In this document: positions 27,709 to 36,263 of the stretch, one piece after another
Numbering within the stretch: the stretch's first letter is position 1
Layout: every line of letters begins with the position of its first letter
Assembly: GCF_029625335.1 (NCBI RefSeq)
Contig: NZ_CP121111.1
Location: 2,170,001-2,234,000 of the forward strand
Length of the DNA: 64,000 nucleotides
Direction: 5' to 3'
From: Flavobacterium nitratireducens
GTDB lineage: Bacteria > Bacteroidota > Bacteroidia > Flavobacteriales > Flavobacteriaceae
The notes under the pieces: model-generated
What the model saw: the letters and a program-made list of their open reading frames with translations, nothing else
Database searches by the model: none
What the model was told of the DNA's origin: nothing
Made by a program: the position numbers and the translations under genes

Positions 27709-28509
27709 TTAAAAACGATTATCTCCATCCAATAAATTTCCTAATCCGCCTAGTAGGCTGCCTTCGTCACGGCTATTTCCTCCAGCTTTTGGAGCTGAGG
27801 CAATGATTCTGTCGGCAAGACGGCTAAATGGTAAGGATTGTATGTACACTGTTCCGGGACCTTTAAGGGTGGCATAAAATAAGCCTTCGCCTCCAAAAAT
27901 GGAATTACGGATGCCTCCAATAAATTCAATATCGTAATCTACATCCTGAGTAAATCCTATGATACAACCGGTGTCGACTTTTAGAATTTCGCCTGCTTTC
28001 AATTCTTTTTTAGCCATTGTTCCTCCTGAATGTACAAAAGCCATTCCGTCGCCTTCAATTTTTTGCATGATGAAACCTTCACCACCAAAGAGTCCGCGAC
28101 CTAATTTTCTTGAAAATTCAATGCCTACAGCTACTCCTTTGGCCGCACATAAAAAAGCATCTTTTTGACAGATGAATTTTCCATTAAATTGAGTTAAATC
28201 AATTGGGAGAATTTTTCCAGGATAAGGTGAAGCAAAGGATACTTTGGCTTTGCCATAATTTTGATTGATAAAAGCGGTCATGAACAAACTTTCGCCAGTA
28301 AGTACTCTTTTTCCAGCGCTGAGTAATTTTCCGAAAATTCCCGTTTGTTGCTCAGAACCATCTCCAAAAATGGTTTGCATTTGGATGTTGTTGTCCATCA
28401 TCATAAAACTGCCTGCCTCGGCAATGATAATTTCTTGTGGGTCGAGTTCGATTTCGACGTATTGCATTTCTTCGCCAAAAATCTCGTAATCTATTTCGTG
28501 TGCTCGCAT
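27709..28509 (-). CDS. TIGR00266 / AIM24-family protein
   Basis: A 266-residue conserved protein of the TIGR00266 family, all beta and rich in Gly. Typical segments are EIIIAEAGSFMMMDNNIQM, a hydrophobic GRGLFGGEGFIMQKIEG motif, and the second GGEGLFYATLKGPG. The C-terminus is a glycine-rich tail (SRDEGSLLGGLGNLL). No enzymatic role is known for the family. A membrane or lipid-associated role has been suggested for relatives. The start is ATG at 28509. Nothing in the neighbourhood suggests a pathway. Confidence 0.9.
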   Translation of the reverse strand: MRAHEIDYEIFGEEMQYVEIELDPQEIIIAEAGSFMMMDNNIQMQTIFGDGSEQQTGIFGKLLSAGKRVLTGESLFMTAFINQNYGKAKVSFASPYPGKILPIDLTQFNGKFICQKDAFLCAAKGVAVGIEFSRKLGRGLFGGEGFIMQKIEGDGMAFVHSGGTMAKKELKAGEILKVDTGCIIGFTQDVDYDIEFIGGIRNSIFGGEGLFYATLKGPGTVYIQSLPFSRLADRIIASAPKAGGNSRDEGSLLGGLGNLLDGDNRF

Positions 28510-28582
28510 TTTTTTATTCGTTTAAATTGAAAGTTAAAGTTACAAAAAATGAAATTAATTTCTGATGTTTTTCTTTTTGCAC

Positions 28583-28667
28583 AAGGGATGGAAGCGGCAT
28601 CCTTTTATCTCGTTTTCCAGAACGAGATAAAAGATATAGCATACAGCCCGACCCGAAGGGATGTGCC
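28583..28667 (-). repeat. Hairpin-forming intergenic repeat, copy C (inverted)
   Basis: Inverted relative to copy A. It has GGGATGGAAGCGG, ATCCTTTT, a stem ATCTCGTTTT against AACGAGAT, AAAAGAT, then AGCCCGACCCG. It ends just before the pepP terminator. Confidence 0.6.
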
Positions 28668-28670
28668 ATA

Positions 28671-28702
28671 AAAAAACGGCTTACATTGCTGCAAACCGTT
28701 TT
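28671..28702 (-). terminator. Intrinsic terminator after aminopeptidase P
   Basis: On the minus strand AAAACGG and CCGTTTT flank the loop TTTGCAGCAATGTAAG, followed by a T run. The loop shares 14 bases with the terminator after the tRNA at 38704-38735. Confidence 0.8.
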
Positions 28703-28736
28703 GTTGTTTTATCTTGTTTCTCTTTTCTAAAGAAAA

Positions 28737-30029
28737 TTAAGCATTCATCAAGCTTTCAATTTCATCTGCTTCAATTGGGATGTTGCGCATTAAATTGAAA
28801 GGTTCGCCTGTTGGTTGGATCACAACATCATCTTCAATACGGATTCCAAAACCTTCTTCAGGAATGTAAATTCCGGGCTCTACCGTGAAAACCATATTGG
28901 CTTGCATAGGCTCAGTCAAAAGTCCGTAATCGTGAGTGTCTAGTCCCATGTGGTGTGAAGTGCCGTGCATGAAGTATTTTTTGTAAGCGGGCCAATCTGG
29001 ATTTTCGTTTTGAACATCGGCTTTGTCCAAAAGTCCAAGTCCTAATAATTCAGAAGTCATGATTTTGCCCACTTCAATATGGTATTGTTTCCAGAGTGTT
29101 CCCGGTGTAAGCATTTTAGTCGCTTCGTTTTTCACGCGTAAAACGGCATTGTAAACTGCTTTTTGACGTTCAGAATAACGGCCTGATACAGGGATGGTAC
29201 GTGTTAAATCACTGGAATAATTAGCATATTCGGCAGCAACGTCCAGTAAAAGTAAATCGCCTTCTTTACATTGTTGGTTGTTTTCGATGTAATGTAATAC
29301 ATTCGCATTCTTTCCTGAGGCAATAATTGGTGTATAGGCAAAACCTTTTGAACGGTTACGGATGAATTCGTGAATCAGTTCAGCTTCGATTTCGTATTCC
29401 ATTACATTTGGCTTTACAAATGATAGTAATCGACGGAAACCAAGTTCTGTAATGTTACAAGCCTGTTGAATCAAATCGATTTCTTCACTTTCTTTTATCG
29501 AACGTAAATGTTGCAAAATAGGGTTGCTTTTAGCGACTTGATGCGCTGGGTATTTCTCTTTCCACCATTTTACAAAACGCGCTTCACGCGTTTCGGTTTC
29601 AATTTTAGAGCGATAATGTTCGTTTGTATTGATATAAATAGTGTCTGAATACGTCATTAATTCAAACAATATTTTTTCGAAATCCTGAAGCCAATATACG
29701 GTTTTGATTCCTGATACAGCAAAAGCTTCGTCTTTAGTTAATTTAGCTCCTTCCCAAATGGCAATGTGCTCGTTAGTTTCTTTTAGGAATAACATTTCTT
29801 TTTGATGCTCGTAAGGTGCATCTGGGAAAAGTAACAAGATGCTTTCTTCTTGATCAATTCCACTTAAATAAAAAATATCGCGGTGTTGTGCAAAAGGCAA
29901 AGTACTGTCGGCACTTACGGGATAAATATCGTTCGAATTAAAAACGGCAACACTATTAGGTTTCATTTGAGCCGTGAATTTTTTACGGTTTTTTATAAAA
30001 AGGCTGTTGCTAATTTGATGATATTTCAT
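28737..30029 (-). CDS. pepP: Xaa-Pro aminopeptidase (aminopeptidase P)
   Basis: A cytoplasmic metallopeptidase (M24B) that removes an N-terminal residue before proline. It has 430 residues: an N-terminal domain (about 1-170) and the pita-bread catalytic domain. The five metal ligands can be assigned as D263 in LLLDVAAEY, D274 in SSDLTRT, H359 in HGTSHHMG, E384 in TVEPGIYI and E399 in IRIEDDV. The proton-shuttle His of LHYIEN (about 246) is also present. It is a single gene with its own terminator. Confidence 0.95.
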   Translation of the reverse strand: MKYHQISNSLFIKNRKKFTAQMKPNSVAVFNSNDIYPVSADSTLPFAQHRDIFYLSGIDQEESILLLFPDAPYEHQKEMLFLKETNEHIAIWEGAKLTKDEAFAVSGIKTVYWLQDFEKILFELMTYSDTIYINTNEHYRSKIETETREARFVKWWKEKYPAHQVAKSNPILQHLRSIKESEEIDLIQQACNITELGFRRLLSFVKPNVMEYEIEAELIHEFIRNRSKGFAYTPIIASGKNANVLHYIENNQQCKEGDLLLLDVAAEYANYSSDLTRTIPVSGRYSERQKAVYNAVLRVKNEATKMLTPGTLWKQYHIEVGKIMTSELLGLGLLDKADVQNENPDWPAYKKYFMHGTSHHMGLDTHDYGLLTEPMQANMVFTVEPGIYIPEEGFGIRIEDDVVIQPTGEPFNLMRNIPIEADEIESLMNA

Positions 30030-30113
30030 GTTTGAATGTGTTTTTTGATTAAAACAGCAAAATTAATGATTTATGAGACGCGTGTTAAGTTTGATTTCTT
30101 AAAGTTTTGCTAT

Positions 30114-30146
30114 AAAAAAAGCCGAAAGAATCGATTCTTTCGGCTT
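30114..30146 (-). terminator. Intrinsic terminator after HMG-CoA synthase
   Basis: A perfect 28-base palindrome (centre at 30132/30133) with a T run on the minus strand. Confidence 0.9.
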
Positions 30147-30168
30147 GAATATGTGTTTTGGAAAATTT

Positions 30169-31530
30169 TTAATTTACCCATTTGTAGTAACGAGCTCCTA
30201 ATAAATTTGTATTTTCAGATTCGATTCGATCTAAAATCCATTCGTTTTTTGGAGTTTGAATACTTTGTTTTTGTTCTTTTTTATGGAGTTTTTCATAAGT
30301 TTCAAAGTTAATTTCGAAACTTTGATCTAAGGTTTCAAATAGTTTTACATTAGCTAAAGCTTCTTTCCATTGGTCTTGAATAATTCCTTCAAAAACTTTA
30401 GATTTAGATCCACTTCCATAGGCTAGGAATCCAAAAGTATTTCCAGTAATTTCTTTATTCGTATTATAAAAAAGGGACAAAGTAGAAAGGAATCCCATAA
30501 AAATAGATCCAGTATAAAGATTACCAATCAAAGAAGAGGCCAATTCGGCAGGCATTAATTTTTCATCCACAAAAGTTTTGTATTCGGCCGTTTTGCTAGT
30601 TTCTTTTAGCTTGTTTTGGTACTCTGCCGGAGTTTCATTTCCTGAAATTATTGAATTTTGGGCATCCAAAGCATAGATTTCAGATAACATACGTCTCCCT
30701 TGGAAGGAATAAGGCAAGTGCATGATAATGCTATTCCAACTTTGGTATAAGGTTTCTGAAGTCTTTTTTAATTTTTTAAACGAAAAATATGCGTTTCGGG
30801 TTCTGTCCATATAACACTGATTCGAATATTGTCCGTCAAAAACGGGTTGGTCTTTGTGGATTTCGATTTCGGCTTCCAGATTATCAAACCAAGCTTCGTT
30901 GTTTGTATTTCCAGTGATGGCTTCCTTAGAAATTGTTCGGTGTGGTTTGAAAAAGTCGAAAACACCTTTGGTATTGGTAGCCCAATTATTTTCAAAAGCA
31001 ATAATTCTTGGGTTAGTAGTAATCAACATCGCCATTGCTCCAGCTCCCTGCGTGTATTCGCCAGTAGAGTTCAAATCGTATTTAGCAATATCAGTTGTAA
31101 CAACAATCGCTTTTTTGTCTGGATTTAAACGGATGAAGTCAAGGCAATTTTGCATGGCATCTACACCGCCGATACAAGCAAATGTAAAATCGACCACGTC
31201 GCATTCGGCTAAGGTGTTTTCGCTAAATTTTTGCTCCATTAAATCAATAAGGAAGGAACCGATAGGTTTGGCATTGTCAATAGCGCTTTCGGTGCCTACA
31301 TAAATTCGGGCTATTTCGTTAAGATTAAGGTTGTGGTCTGTAATTAATTTGGTTAAAGCATTTGCTGCCAAAACAACGCTGTCTTGGTGCGCATCTGTTA
31401 AAGTCATTTTGAGTAATCCCAAACCTTTTTCTAGTTTTTCAGGCTCTATTTTTCTGGCTTCTGCCAATGTTTTTATGGGTAAATGTAGTTTGGCTACATC
31501 AAAAGATAGTGCGTCAATTCCTGTTTTCAT
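30169..31530 (-). CDS. Hydroxymethylglutaryl-CoA synthase
   Basis: HMG-CoA synthase condenses acetyl-CoA with acetoacetyl-CoA at the start of the mevalonate route to isoprenoids, which Flavobacteriaceae use. The catalytic residues are E81 in VGTESAID, C119 in FTFACIGGVDA and H271 in IMHLPYSFQGRR. At 453 residues it is the longer, eukaryote-like form rather than the 390-residue Firmicute form. It is a single gene with a strong terminator. No other mevalonate gene is in the window. Confidence 0.92.
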   Translation of the reverse strand: MKTGIDALSFDVAKLHLPIKTLAEARKIEPEKLEKGLGLLKMTLTDAHQDSVVLAANALTKLITDHNLNLNEIARIYVGTESAIDNAKPIGSFLIDLMEQKFSENTLAECDVVDFTFACIGGVDAMQNCLDFIRLNPDKKAIVVTTDIAKYDLNSTGEYTQGAGAMAMLITTNPRIIAFENNWATNTKGVFDFFKPHRTISKEAITGNTNNEAWFDNLEAEIEIHKDQPVFDGQYSNQCYMDRTRNAYFSFKKLKKTSETLYQSWNSIIMHLPYSFQGRRMLSEIYALDAQNSIISGNETPAEYQNKLKETSKTAEYKTFVDEKLMPAELASSLIGNLYTGSIFMGFLSTLSLFYNTNKEITGNTFGFLAYGSGSKSKVFEGIIQDQWKEALANVKLFETLDQSFEINFETYEKLHKKEQKQSIQTPKNEWILDRIESENTNLLGARYYKWVN

Positions 31531-31837
31531 TTCCAGTTTTTTTGAAAATGCAAAGATAAAATCCCGTTTTAGAAATTCAGTTTCTTTATCAACACAAAAT
31601 AGTTGGAATTTGTGTTTTTGTTGATTTTAAAGCAAAAGAATATAAAAATTATTAAATCTGTTTTTTTTAGGCTTTTTACTGTGGATTTGCAATTCTTTTT
31701 TTAGCAGTGTTTTTCTGTCTGTTTTTTTGTATTTTTTAATTAACTAATTGTTATTAAGTGTTTTATGGTTGTTTTTATAAGTGTCTGTACTTTTTTTATT
31801 GACAACTTTATAATGTTTCTAAATAAGAACGAAAAGG
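31531..31837. other. AT-rich gap upstream of sdhC
   Basis: About 300 bases between the divergent HMG-CoA synthase and sdhC, rich in T runs. Apart from the sdhC promoter at its end I see no gene, RNA or repeat. Confidence 0.6.
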
Positions 31838-31868
31838 TTGTAGTTCGTTGCTAATTACTTTATTTTTG
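31838..31868 (+). promoter_or_regulatory. Bacteroidetes-type promoter for sdhCAB
   Basis: TTG at 31838-31840, a 20-bp spacer and TATTTTTG at 31861-31868, 32 bases before the sdhC ATG. Confidence 0.65.
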
Positions 31869-31899
31869 TGTACTTTTTTAAATTATATTCTAAAATATT

Positions 31900-32565
31900 A
31901 TGGCAAAATCTGGATTATTGAAATCGTCAATAGCAAAAAAAGTAGCTATGGCACTTTCAGGACTTTTTTTGATGTTGTTTTTAGCGCAGCATTTTTTTAT
32001 TAATATGATGTCAGTTTTTAGTGCTGATGTTTTTAATTCGATTTCTCATTTCATGGGATTGAATCCTTTGGTTCAGTTTGTTATTCAGCCAATCCTTATT
32101 ATAGGTGTTGTTTTTCACTTCATCATGGGATTTGTATTGGATATTCAAAACAAAAAAGCAAGACCTATTGGGTACGCTAGCTACAATGGTGCTGCAAATG
32201 CAAGTTGGGCGTCACGTAACATGATTATTTCAGGATCAGTTATTTTAGCGTTTTTAGGATTGCATTTTTATGATTTTTGGGTTCCAGAAATTGTATACAA
32301 ATATGTAGAATTCAATGCTGCAGACGAGACTCGTTATTTTCCTGAATTAGTACACAAGTTTGAAAGCCCAGTTCGTACAGCTTTGTACAGCTTATCATTT
32401 ATTTTATTGTCTTTACACTTGCGTCACGGATTCAGTTCGTCTTTCCAATCTGTCGGACAAAATAATAAATATACTAAAGGAATGAAAAACTTCGGATTAT
32501 GGTTTTCAGTAATCGTTCCTTTAGGATTCGTGTTTATTGCATTATTTCATCATTTCAATCATTAA
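31900..32565 (+). CDS. sdhC: Succinate dehydrogenase / fumarate reductase cytochrome b subunit
   Basis: The single di-heme membrane anchor of the Bacteroidetes-type succinate:quinone oxidoreductase. The 221-residue protein has five membrane segments, at about 16-36, 58-80, 104-124, 155-175 and 195-218. Conserved His residues that can bind heme lie in AQHFFIN, VVFHFIMG, LGLHFYD and SLHLRHGF. There is no SdhD gene, as expected for this single-anchor type. It starts the sdhCAB operon. Confidence 0.93.
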   Translation: MAKSGLLKSSIAKKVAMALSGLFLMLFLAQHFFINMMSVFSADVFNSISHFMGLNPLVQFVIQPILIIGVVFHFIMGFVLDIQNKKARPIGYASYNGAANASWASRNMIISGSVILAFLGLHFYDFWVPEIVYKYVEFNAADETRYFPELVHKFESPVRTALYSLSFILLSLHLRHGFSSSFQSVGQNNKYTKGMKNFGLWFSVIVPLGFVFIALFHHFNH

Positions 32566-32577
32566 TATTCAATTATA

Positions 32578-34578
32578 ATGGCATTAGATTCAAAAATTCC
32601 ACATGGTCCAATTGCGGACAAATGGACAAATTATAAAGATCATATTAATTTAGTAAACCCTGCTAACAAACGTAATTTAGATATTATTGTTGTTGGGACA
32701 GGATTGGCTGGAGGTTCTGCAGCTGCTACTTTAGCAGAATTAGGATATAACGTAAAAGCATTTTGTTTCCAAGATTCACCTCGTCGTGCGCACTCTATTG
32801 CAGCACAAGGGGGTATCAACGCAGCAAAAAATTATAAAGGAGACGGTGACTCAGTTTACAGATTGTTTTACGATACTGTAAAAGGAGGAGATTATCGTGC
32901 TCGTGAGGCAAACGTGTATCGTTTGGCTGAAGTTTCTGCTAATATTATTGACCAATGTGTGGCTCAAGGGGTGCCATTGGCTCGTGAATATGGTGGATTA
33001 TTAGATAACCGTTCTTTTGGAGGAACTTTGGTTTCTCGTACATTTTACGCACAAGGTCAAACAGGGCAACAATTATTGTTAGGAGCTTATTCTGCAATGA
33101 ACCGTCAAATTGGTCGTGGAAAAATCAAAATGTATAACCGTCACGAAATGCTTGAATTAGTAAAAATTGACGGAAAAGCAAGAGGTATCATTGCTCGTAA
33201 CTTAATTACTGGAGAAATCGAAAGACATTCAGCTCACGCTGTTGTTATTGCTTCTGGAGGTTACGGAAACGTATTCTTCTTATCAACTAACGCAATGGGT
33301 TCTAATGCTACTGCAGCATGGAAAATTCATAAAAAAGGAGCTTTCTTTGCAAACCCTTGTTATACTCAAATTCACCCAACATGTATTCCGGTTTCAGGTG
33401 ACCACCAATCAAAATTAACGTTGATGTCAGAGTCGTTACGTAATGACGGACGTATCTGGGTTCCTGCTAAATTAGAAGATGCACAAGCTATCCGCGAAGG
33501 AAAGAAAAAAGCAACTGATATTCCTGAAGCAGACAGAGATTATTTCTTGGAAAGAAGATATCCAGCGTTTGGTAACTTAGTACCTCGTGACGTTGCTTCT
33601 CGTGCTGCTAAAGAAAGATGTGATGCTGGTTTTGGTGTGAACAAAACAGGTGAGGCAGTTTACTTAGATTTTGCTGCAGCTATTCAACGTTACGGAAAAG
33701 AAGCGGCTTATGTAAAAGGTTTAGATGCTAATGACAATGCTTTAGTAACTAAATTAGGTACTGAAATTGTAAAAAGTAAATACGGAAACTTATTCCAAAT
33801 GTATTACAAAATCGTTGACGAAGATCCATATACTACGCCAATGATGATTTACCCTGCGGTTCACTATACAATGGGTGGAACATGGGTTGATTATAACTTA
33901 ATGACTACAATTCCTGGTTGTTTCTCAATTGGAGAGTCTAACTTCTCTGATCACGGAGCGAACCGTTTAGGAGCTTCTGCTTTGATGCAAGGTTTAGCTG
34001 ATGGTTATTTCGTATTGCCATACACAATTGGTGATTACTTAGCACCAGATATCAAAATGGGACCTATTTCTACAGATAGACCTGAATTTGAAGAGGCTGA
34101 GAAATCTGTAAAAGATTTGATTGCTAAATTTATCAATAATGATGGTAAACATTCAGTTGATCACTTCCACAAAAAATTAGGAAAAATTATGTGGAACAAA
34201 GTAGGTATGGCTCGTAACGAAAAAGGATTAAAAGAAGCAATCGAAGAAATCGCTGCTTTACGTGAAGAGTTTTATAGAGATGTAAAAGTACCCGGAACAG
34301 ATAAAGAATTCAACCAAGAATTAGAAAAAGCAATTCGTGTTGCCGATTTCTTAGAGTTAGGAGAATTATTCGCCAAAGATGCTTTACACCGTAATGAGTC
34401 TTGTGGAGGTCACTTCCGTGAAGAATATCAAACAGAAGAAGGGGAAGCACTTCGTGATGACGAAAACTTTGCTTATGTTGCTGCTTGGGAATACAAAGGA
34501 AAACCAAGTGATGCGGTACTTCACAAAGAGCCGTTGAATTACGAGAACATTAAATTAGTACAACGTAGTTATAAATAG
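32578..34578 (+). CDS. sdhA: Succinate dehydrogenase / fumarate reductase flavoprotein subunit
   Basis: The FAD subunit oxidises succinate to fumarate on the cytoplasmic face. It has 666 residues. The dinucleotide-binding motif is [12 protein letters not shown] (about 36-47). The FAD-linking histidine lies in [11 protein letters not shown] (about 74-84). The active-site His-Arg pair occurs in [10 protein letters not shown] and [11 protein letters not shown]. The length and the long C-terminus match the B-type enzyme with a one-subunit anchor. It starts 12 bases after sdhC. Confidence 0.96.
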   Translation: MALDSKIPHGPIADKWTNYKDHINLVNPANKRNLDIIVVGTGLAGGSAAATLAELGYNVKAFCFQDSPRRAHSIAAQGGINAAKNYKGDGDSVYRLFYDTVKGGDYRAREANVYRLAEVSANIIDQCVAQGVPLAREYGGLLDNRSFGGTLVSRTFYAQGQTGQQLLLGAYSAMNRQIGRGKIKMYNRHEMLELVKIDGKARGIIARNLITGEIERHSAHAVVIASGGYGNVFFLSTNAMGSNATAAWKIHKKGAFFANPCYTQIHPTCIPVSGDHQSKLTLMSESLRNDGRIWVPAKLEDAQAIREGKKKATDIPEADRDYFLERRYPAFGNLVPRDVASRAAKERCDAGFGVNKTGEAVYLDFAAAIQRYGKEAAYVKGLDANDNALVTKLGTEIVKSKYGNLFQMYYKIVDEDPYTTPMMIYPAVHYTMGGTWVDYNLMTTIPGCFSIGESNFSDHGANRLGASALMQGLADGYFVLPYTIGDYLAPDIKMGPISTDRPEFEEAEKSVKDLIAKFINNDGKHSVDHFHKKLGKIMWNKVGMARNEKGLKEAIEEIAALREEFYRDVKVPGTDKEFNQELEKAIRVADFLELGELFAKDALHRNESCGGHFREEYQTEEGEALRDDENFAYVAAWEYKGKPSDAVLHKEPLNYENIKLVQRSYK

Positions 34579-34630
34579 TATTCAGAGAAAGTCTTGATAC
34601 TTATTTCTTAATACTTAATACTTAGAGAAA

Positions 34631-35377
34631 ATGAAACTTACATTAAAAATATGGCGTCAAAAAAACGCTCAAGATAAAGGGAGAATGGTCGATTATAAAA
34701 TCGACGGAATTGAACCTGATATGTCATTCCTTGAAATGCTTGATGTATTCAACGAACAACAAATCAATGCTGGTGAAGAACCAGTAGCTTTTGACCACGA
34801 CTGTCGTGAAGGAATTTGCGGAATGTGTTCTTTATTTATTAACGGTGAAGCACACGGACCAGATAGAGGAGTAACTACTTGTCAATTACACATGCGTATG
34901 TTTAAAGACGGAGATACTATCACTATCGAGCCTTTCCGTGCCGCAGCTTTCCCAGTGGTAAAAGACTTAGTTGTTGACAGAAGTTCTTTTGATAGAATCC
35001 AACACGCAGGAGGATTTATTTCGGTAAATACTTCTGGAAATACTATTGATGCTAACACGATTCCGGTAAACAAAGATGATGCTGATAAAGCGTTTGATGC
35101 TGCAACTTGTATTGGATGTGGAGCTTGCGTGGCTACATGTAAAAACTCTTCAGCTATGTTATTCGTTTCGGCTAAAGTTTCTCAATATGCTTTGTTACCA
35201 CAAGGTAGAGTAGAAGCTGCTGACCGTGTATTGAACATGGTTAAACAAATGGATGAAGAAGGTTTTGGTAACTGTACGAATACAGGAGCTTGTGAAATCG
35301 AATGTCCTAAAGGAATTTCATTAGAGAACATTGCTCGTATGAACAGAGAATATCTTTCAGCTAGCTTGAAAGGATAA
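34631..35377 (+). CDS. sdhB: Succinate dehydrogenase / fumarate reductase iron-sulfur subunit
   Basis: A 248-residue electron-transfer subunit. The [2Fe-2S] site is formed by Cys residues in [13 protein letters not shown] and the later TTCQLHM. The [4Fe-4S] and [3Fe-4S] sites are in [13 protein letters not shown] and the C-terminal [16 protein letters not shown]. The gene is the last of the sdhCAB operon and is followed by a terminator. Confidence 0.96.
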   Translation: MKLTLKIWRQKNAQDKGRMVDYKIDGIEPDMSFLEMLDVFNEQQINAGEEPVAFDHDCREGICGMCSLFINGEAHGPDRGVTTCQLHMRMFKDGDTITIEPFRAAAFPVVKDLVVDRSSFDRIQHAGGFISVNTSGNTIDANTIPVNKDDADKAFDAATCIGCGACVATCKNSSAMLFVSAKVSQYALLPQGRVEAADRVLNMVKQMDEEGFGNCTNTGACEIECPKGISLENIARMNREYLSASLKG

Positions 35378-35398
35378 TACTTTCGACTATATTATATC

Positions 35399-35429
35399 AA
35401 AAACGTCCTAAAAAATTGGGACGTTTTTT
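35399..35429 (+). terminator. Intrinsic terminator after sdhB
   Basis: AAAAACGTCC and GGACGTTTTTT form the stem about 20 bases after the sdhB stop. Confidence 0.85.
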
Positions 35430-35443
35430 GTTTGTTTCAAATC

Positions 35444-35477
35444 TTTGTGAATCTCTTTTTGGCTTTGCGTATCTTTG
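35444..35477 (+). promoter_or_regulatory. Candidate promoter for the nitrilase-family gene
   Basis: TTTG at 35444-35447, a 22-bp spacer and TATCTTTG at 35470-35477, 21 bases before the ATG. The spacer contains further CTTTG units, so it also resembles the repeats at 26788-26826. Confidence 0.5.
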
Positions 35478-35498
35478 TGAAGCAGCAAACGATTTAAT

Positions 35499-36263
35499 AT
35501 GAAAATAGCACTTATTCAATCCAATCTAATTTGGGAAAATCCTAAAGCTAATCTAGATATTTTCGAAAATAAAATCAATGAAATCAATGAGTCAGTTGAC
35601 TTGGTTGTGCTCCCTGAGATGTTTACGACAGGCTTTACGATGAATCCTAATGCAGTAGCTGAAAGCATGCAAGGAGAAACTCTGCTGTGGATGCAATCTT
35701 TGGCGAAAGCTAAAAAAACGGCTATAACAGGGAGTGTGGTAATTGAGGAATCAGGGAATTTTTATAATCGAATGTTGTTTGTGTTTCCTTCAGGTGACAT
35801 TGAACACTACGACAAGAGACATTTGTTTACGCTGGCTGGGGAAGAAAAAGTGTATACAGCAGGGAATAAAAAATTAATTGTCGATTATTTGGGTTGGAAA
35901 ATTTGTCCGATGGTGTGTTATGATTTGCGTTTTCCGGTATTTTCCAGAAATGTAGAAAATTACGATTTGCTTTTGTATGTAGCGAGCTGGCCTGAAAAAA
36001 GAATTCAAGCTTGGGATACTTTGTTAAAAGCACGTGCCATCGAAAATATGAGTTATGTGGTAGCGGTGAATCGCGTTGGTGTAGATGATAATCAGCATCA
36101 ATATGTGGGGCACTCACAAGTAATCGGTTTTCTGGGTAATTATGAGTTGGAACCACAAGAAACCGAAAATGTTTTTGTGATTCGTTTAGATCGTGATAAA
36201 ATGCTATCAGCTAGGAATTCTTTTGGTTTCCTGAATGATAAAGATGCTTTTCAATTGTGTTAG
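35499..36263 (+). CDS. Nitrilase-superfamily amidase (omega-amidase, YafV-like)
   Basis: A cytoplasmic carbon-nitrogen hydrolase of 254 residues. The catalytic triad is E40 in VLPEMFTTGF, K106 in HYDKRHLF and C140 in PMVCYDLRFP. The closest functional group is the omega-amidase YafV, which removes the amide from 2-oxoglutaramate and 2-oxosuccinamate, products of glutamine and asparagine transaminases or of methionine salvage. The stop overlaps the end of the convergent lipoprotein gene by 4 bases. Confidence 0.9.
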   Translation: MKIALIQSNLIWENPKANLDIFENKINEINESVDLVVLPEMFTTGFTMNPNAVAESMQGETLLWMQSLAKAKKTAITGSVVIEESGNFYNRMLFVFPSGDIEHYDKRHLFTLAGEEKVYTAGNKKLIVDYLGWKICPMVCYDLRFPVFSRNVENYDLLLYVASWPEKRIQAWDTLLKARAIENMSYVVAVNRVGVDDNQHQYVGHSQVIGFLGNYELEPQETENVFVIRLDRDKMLSARNSFGFLNDKDAFQLC

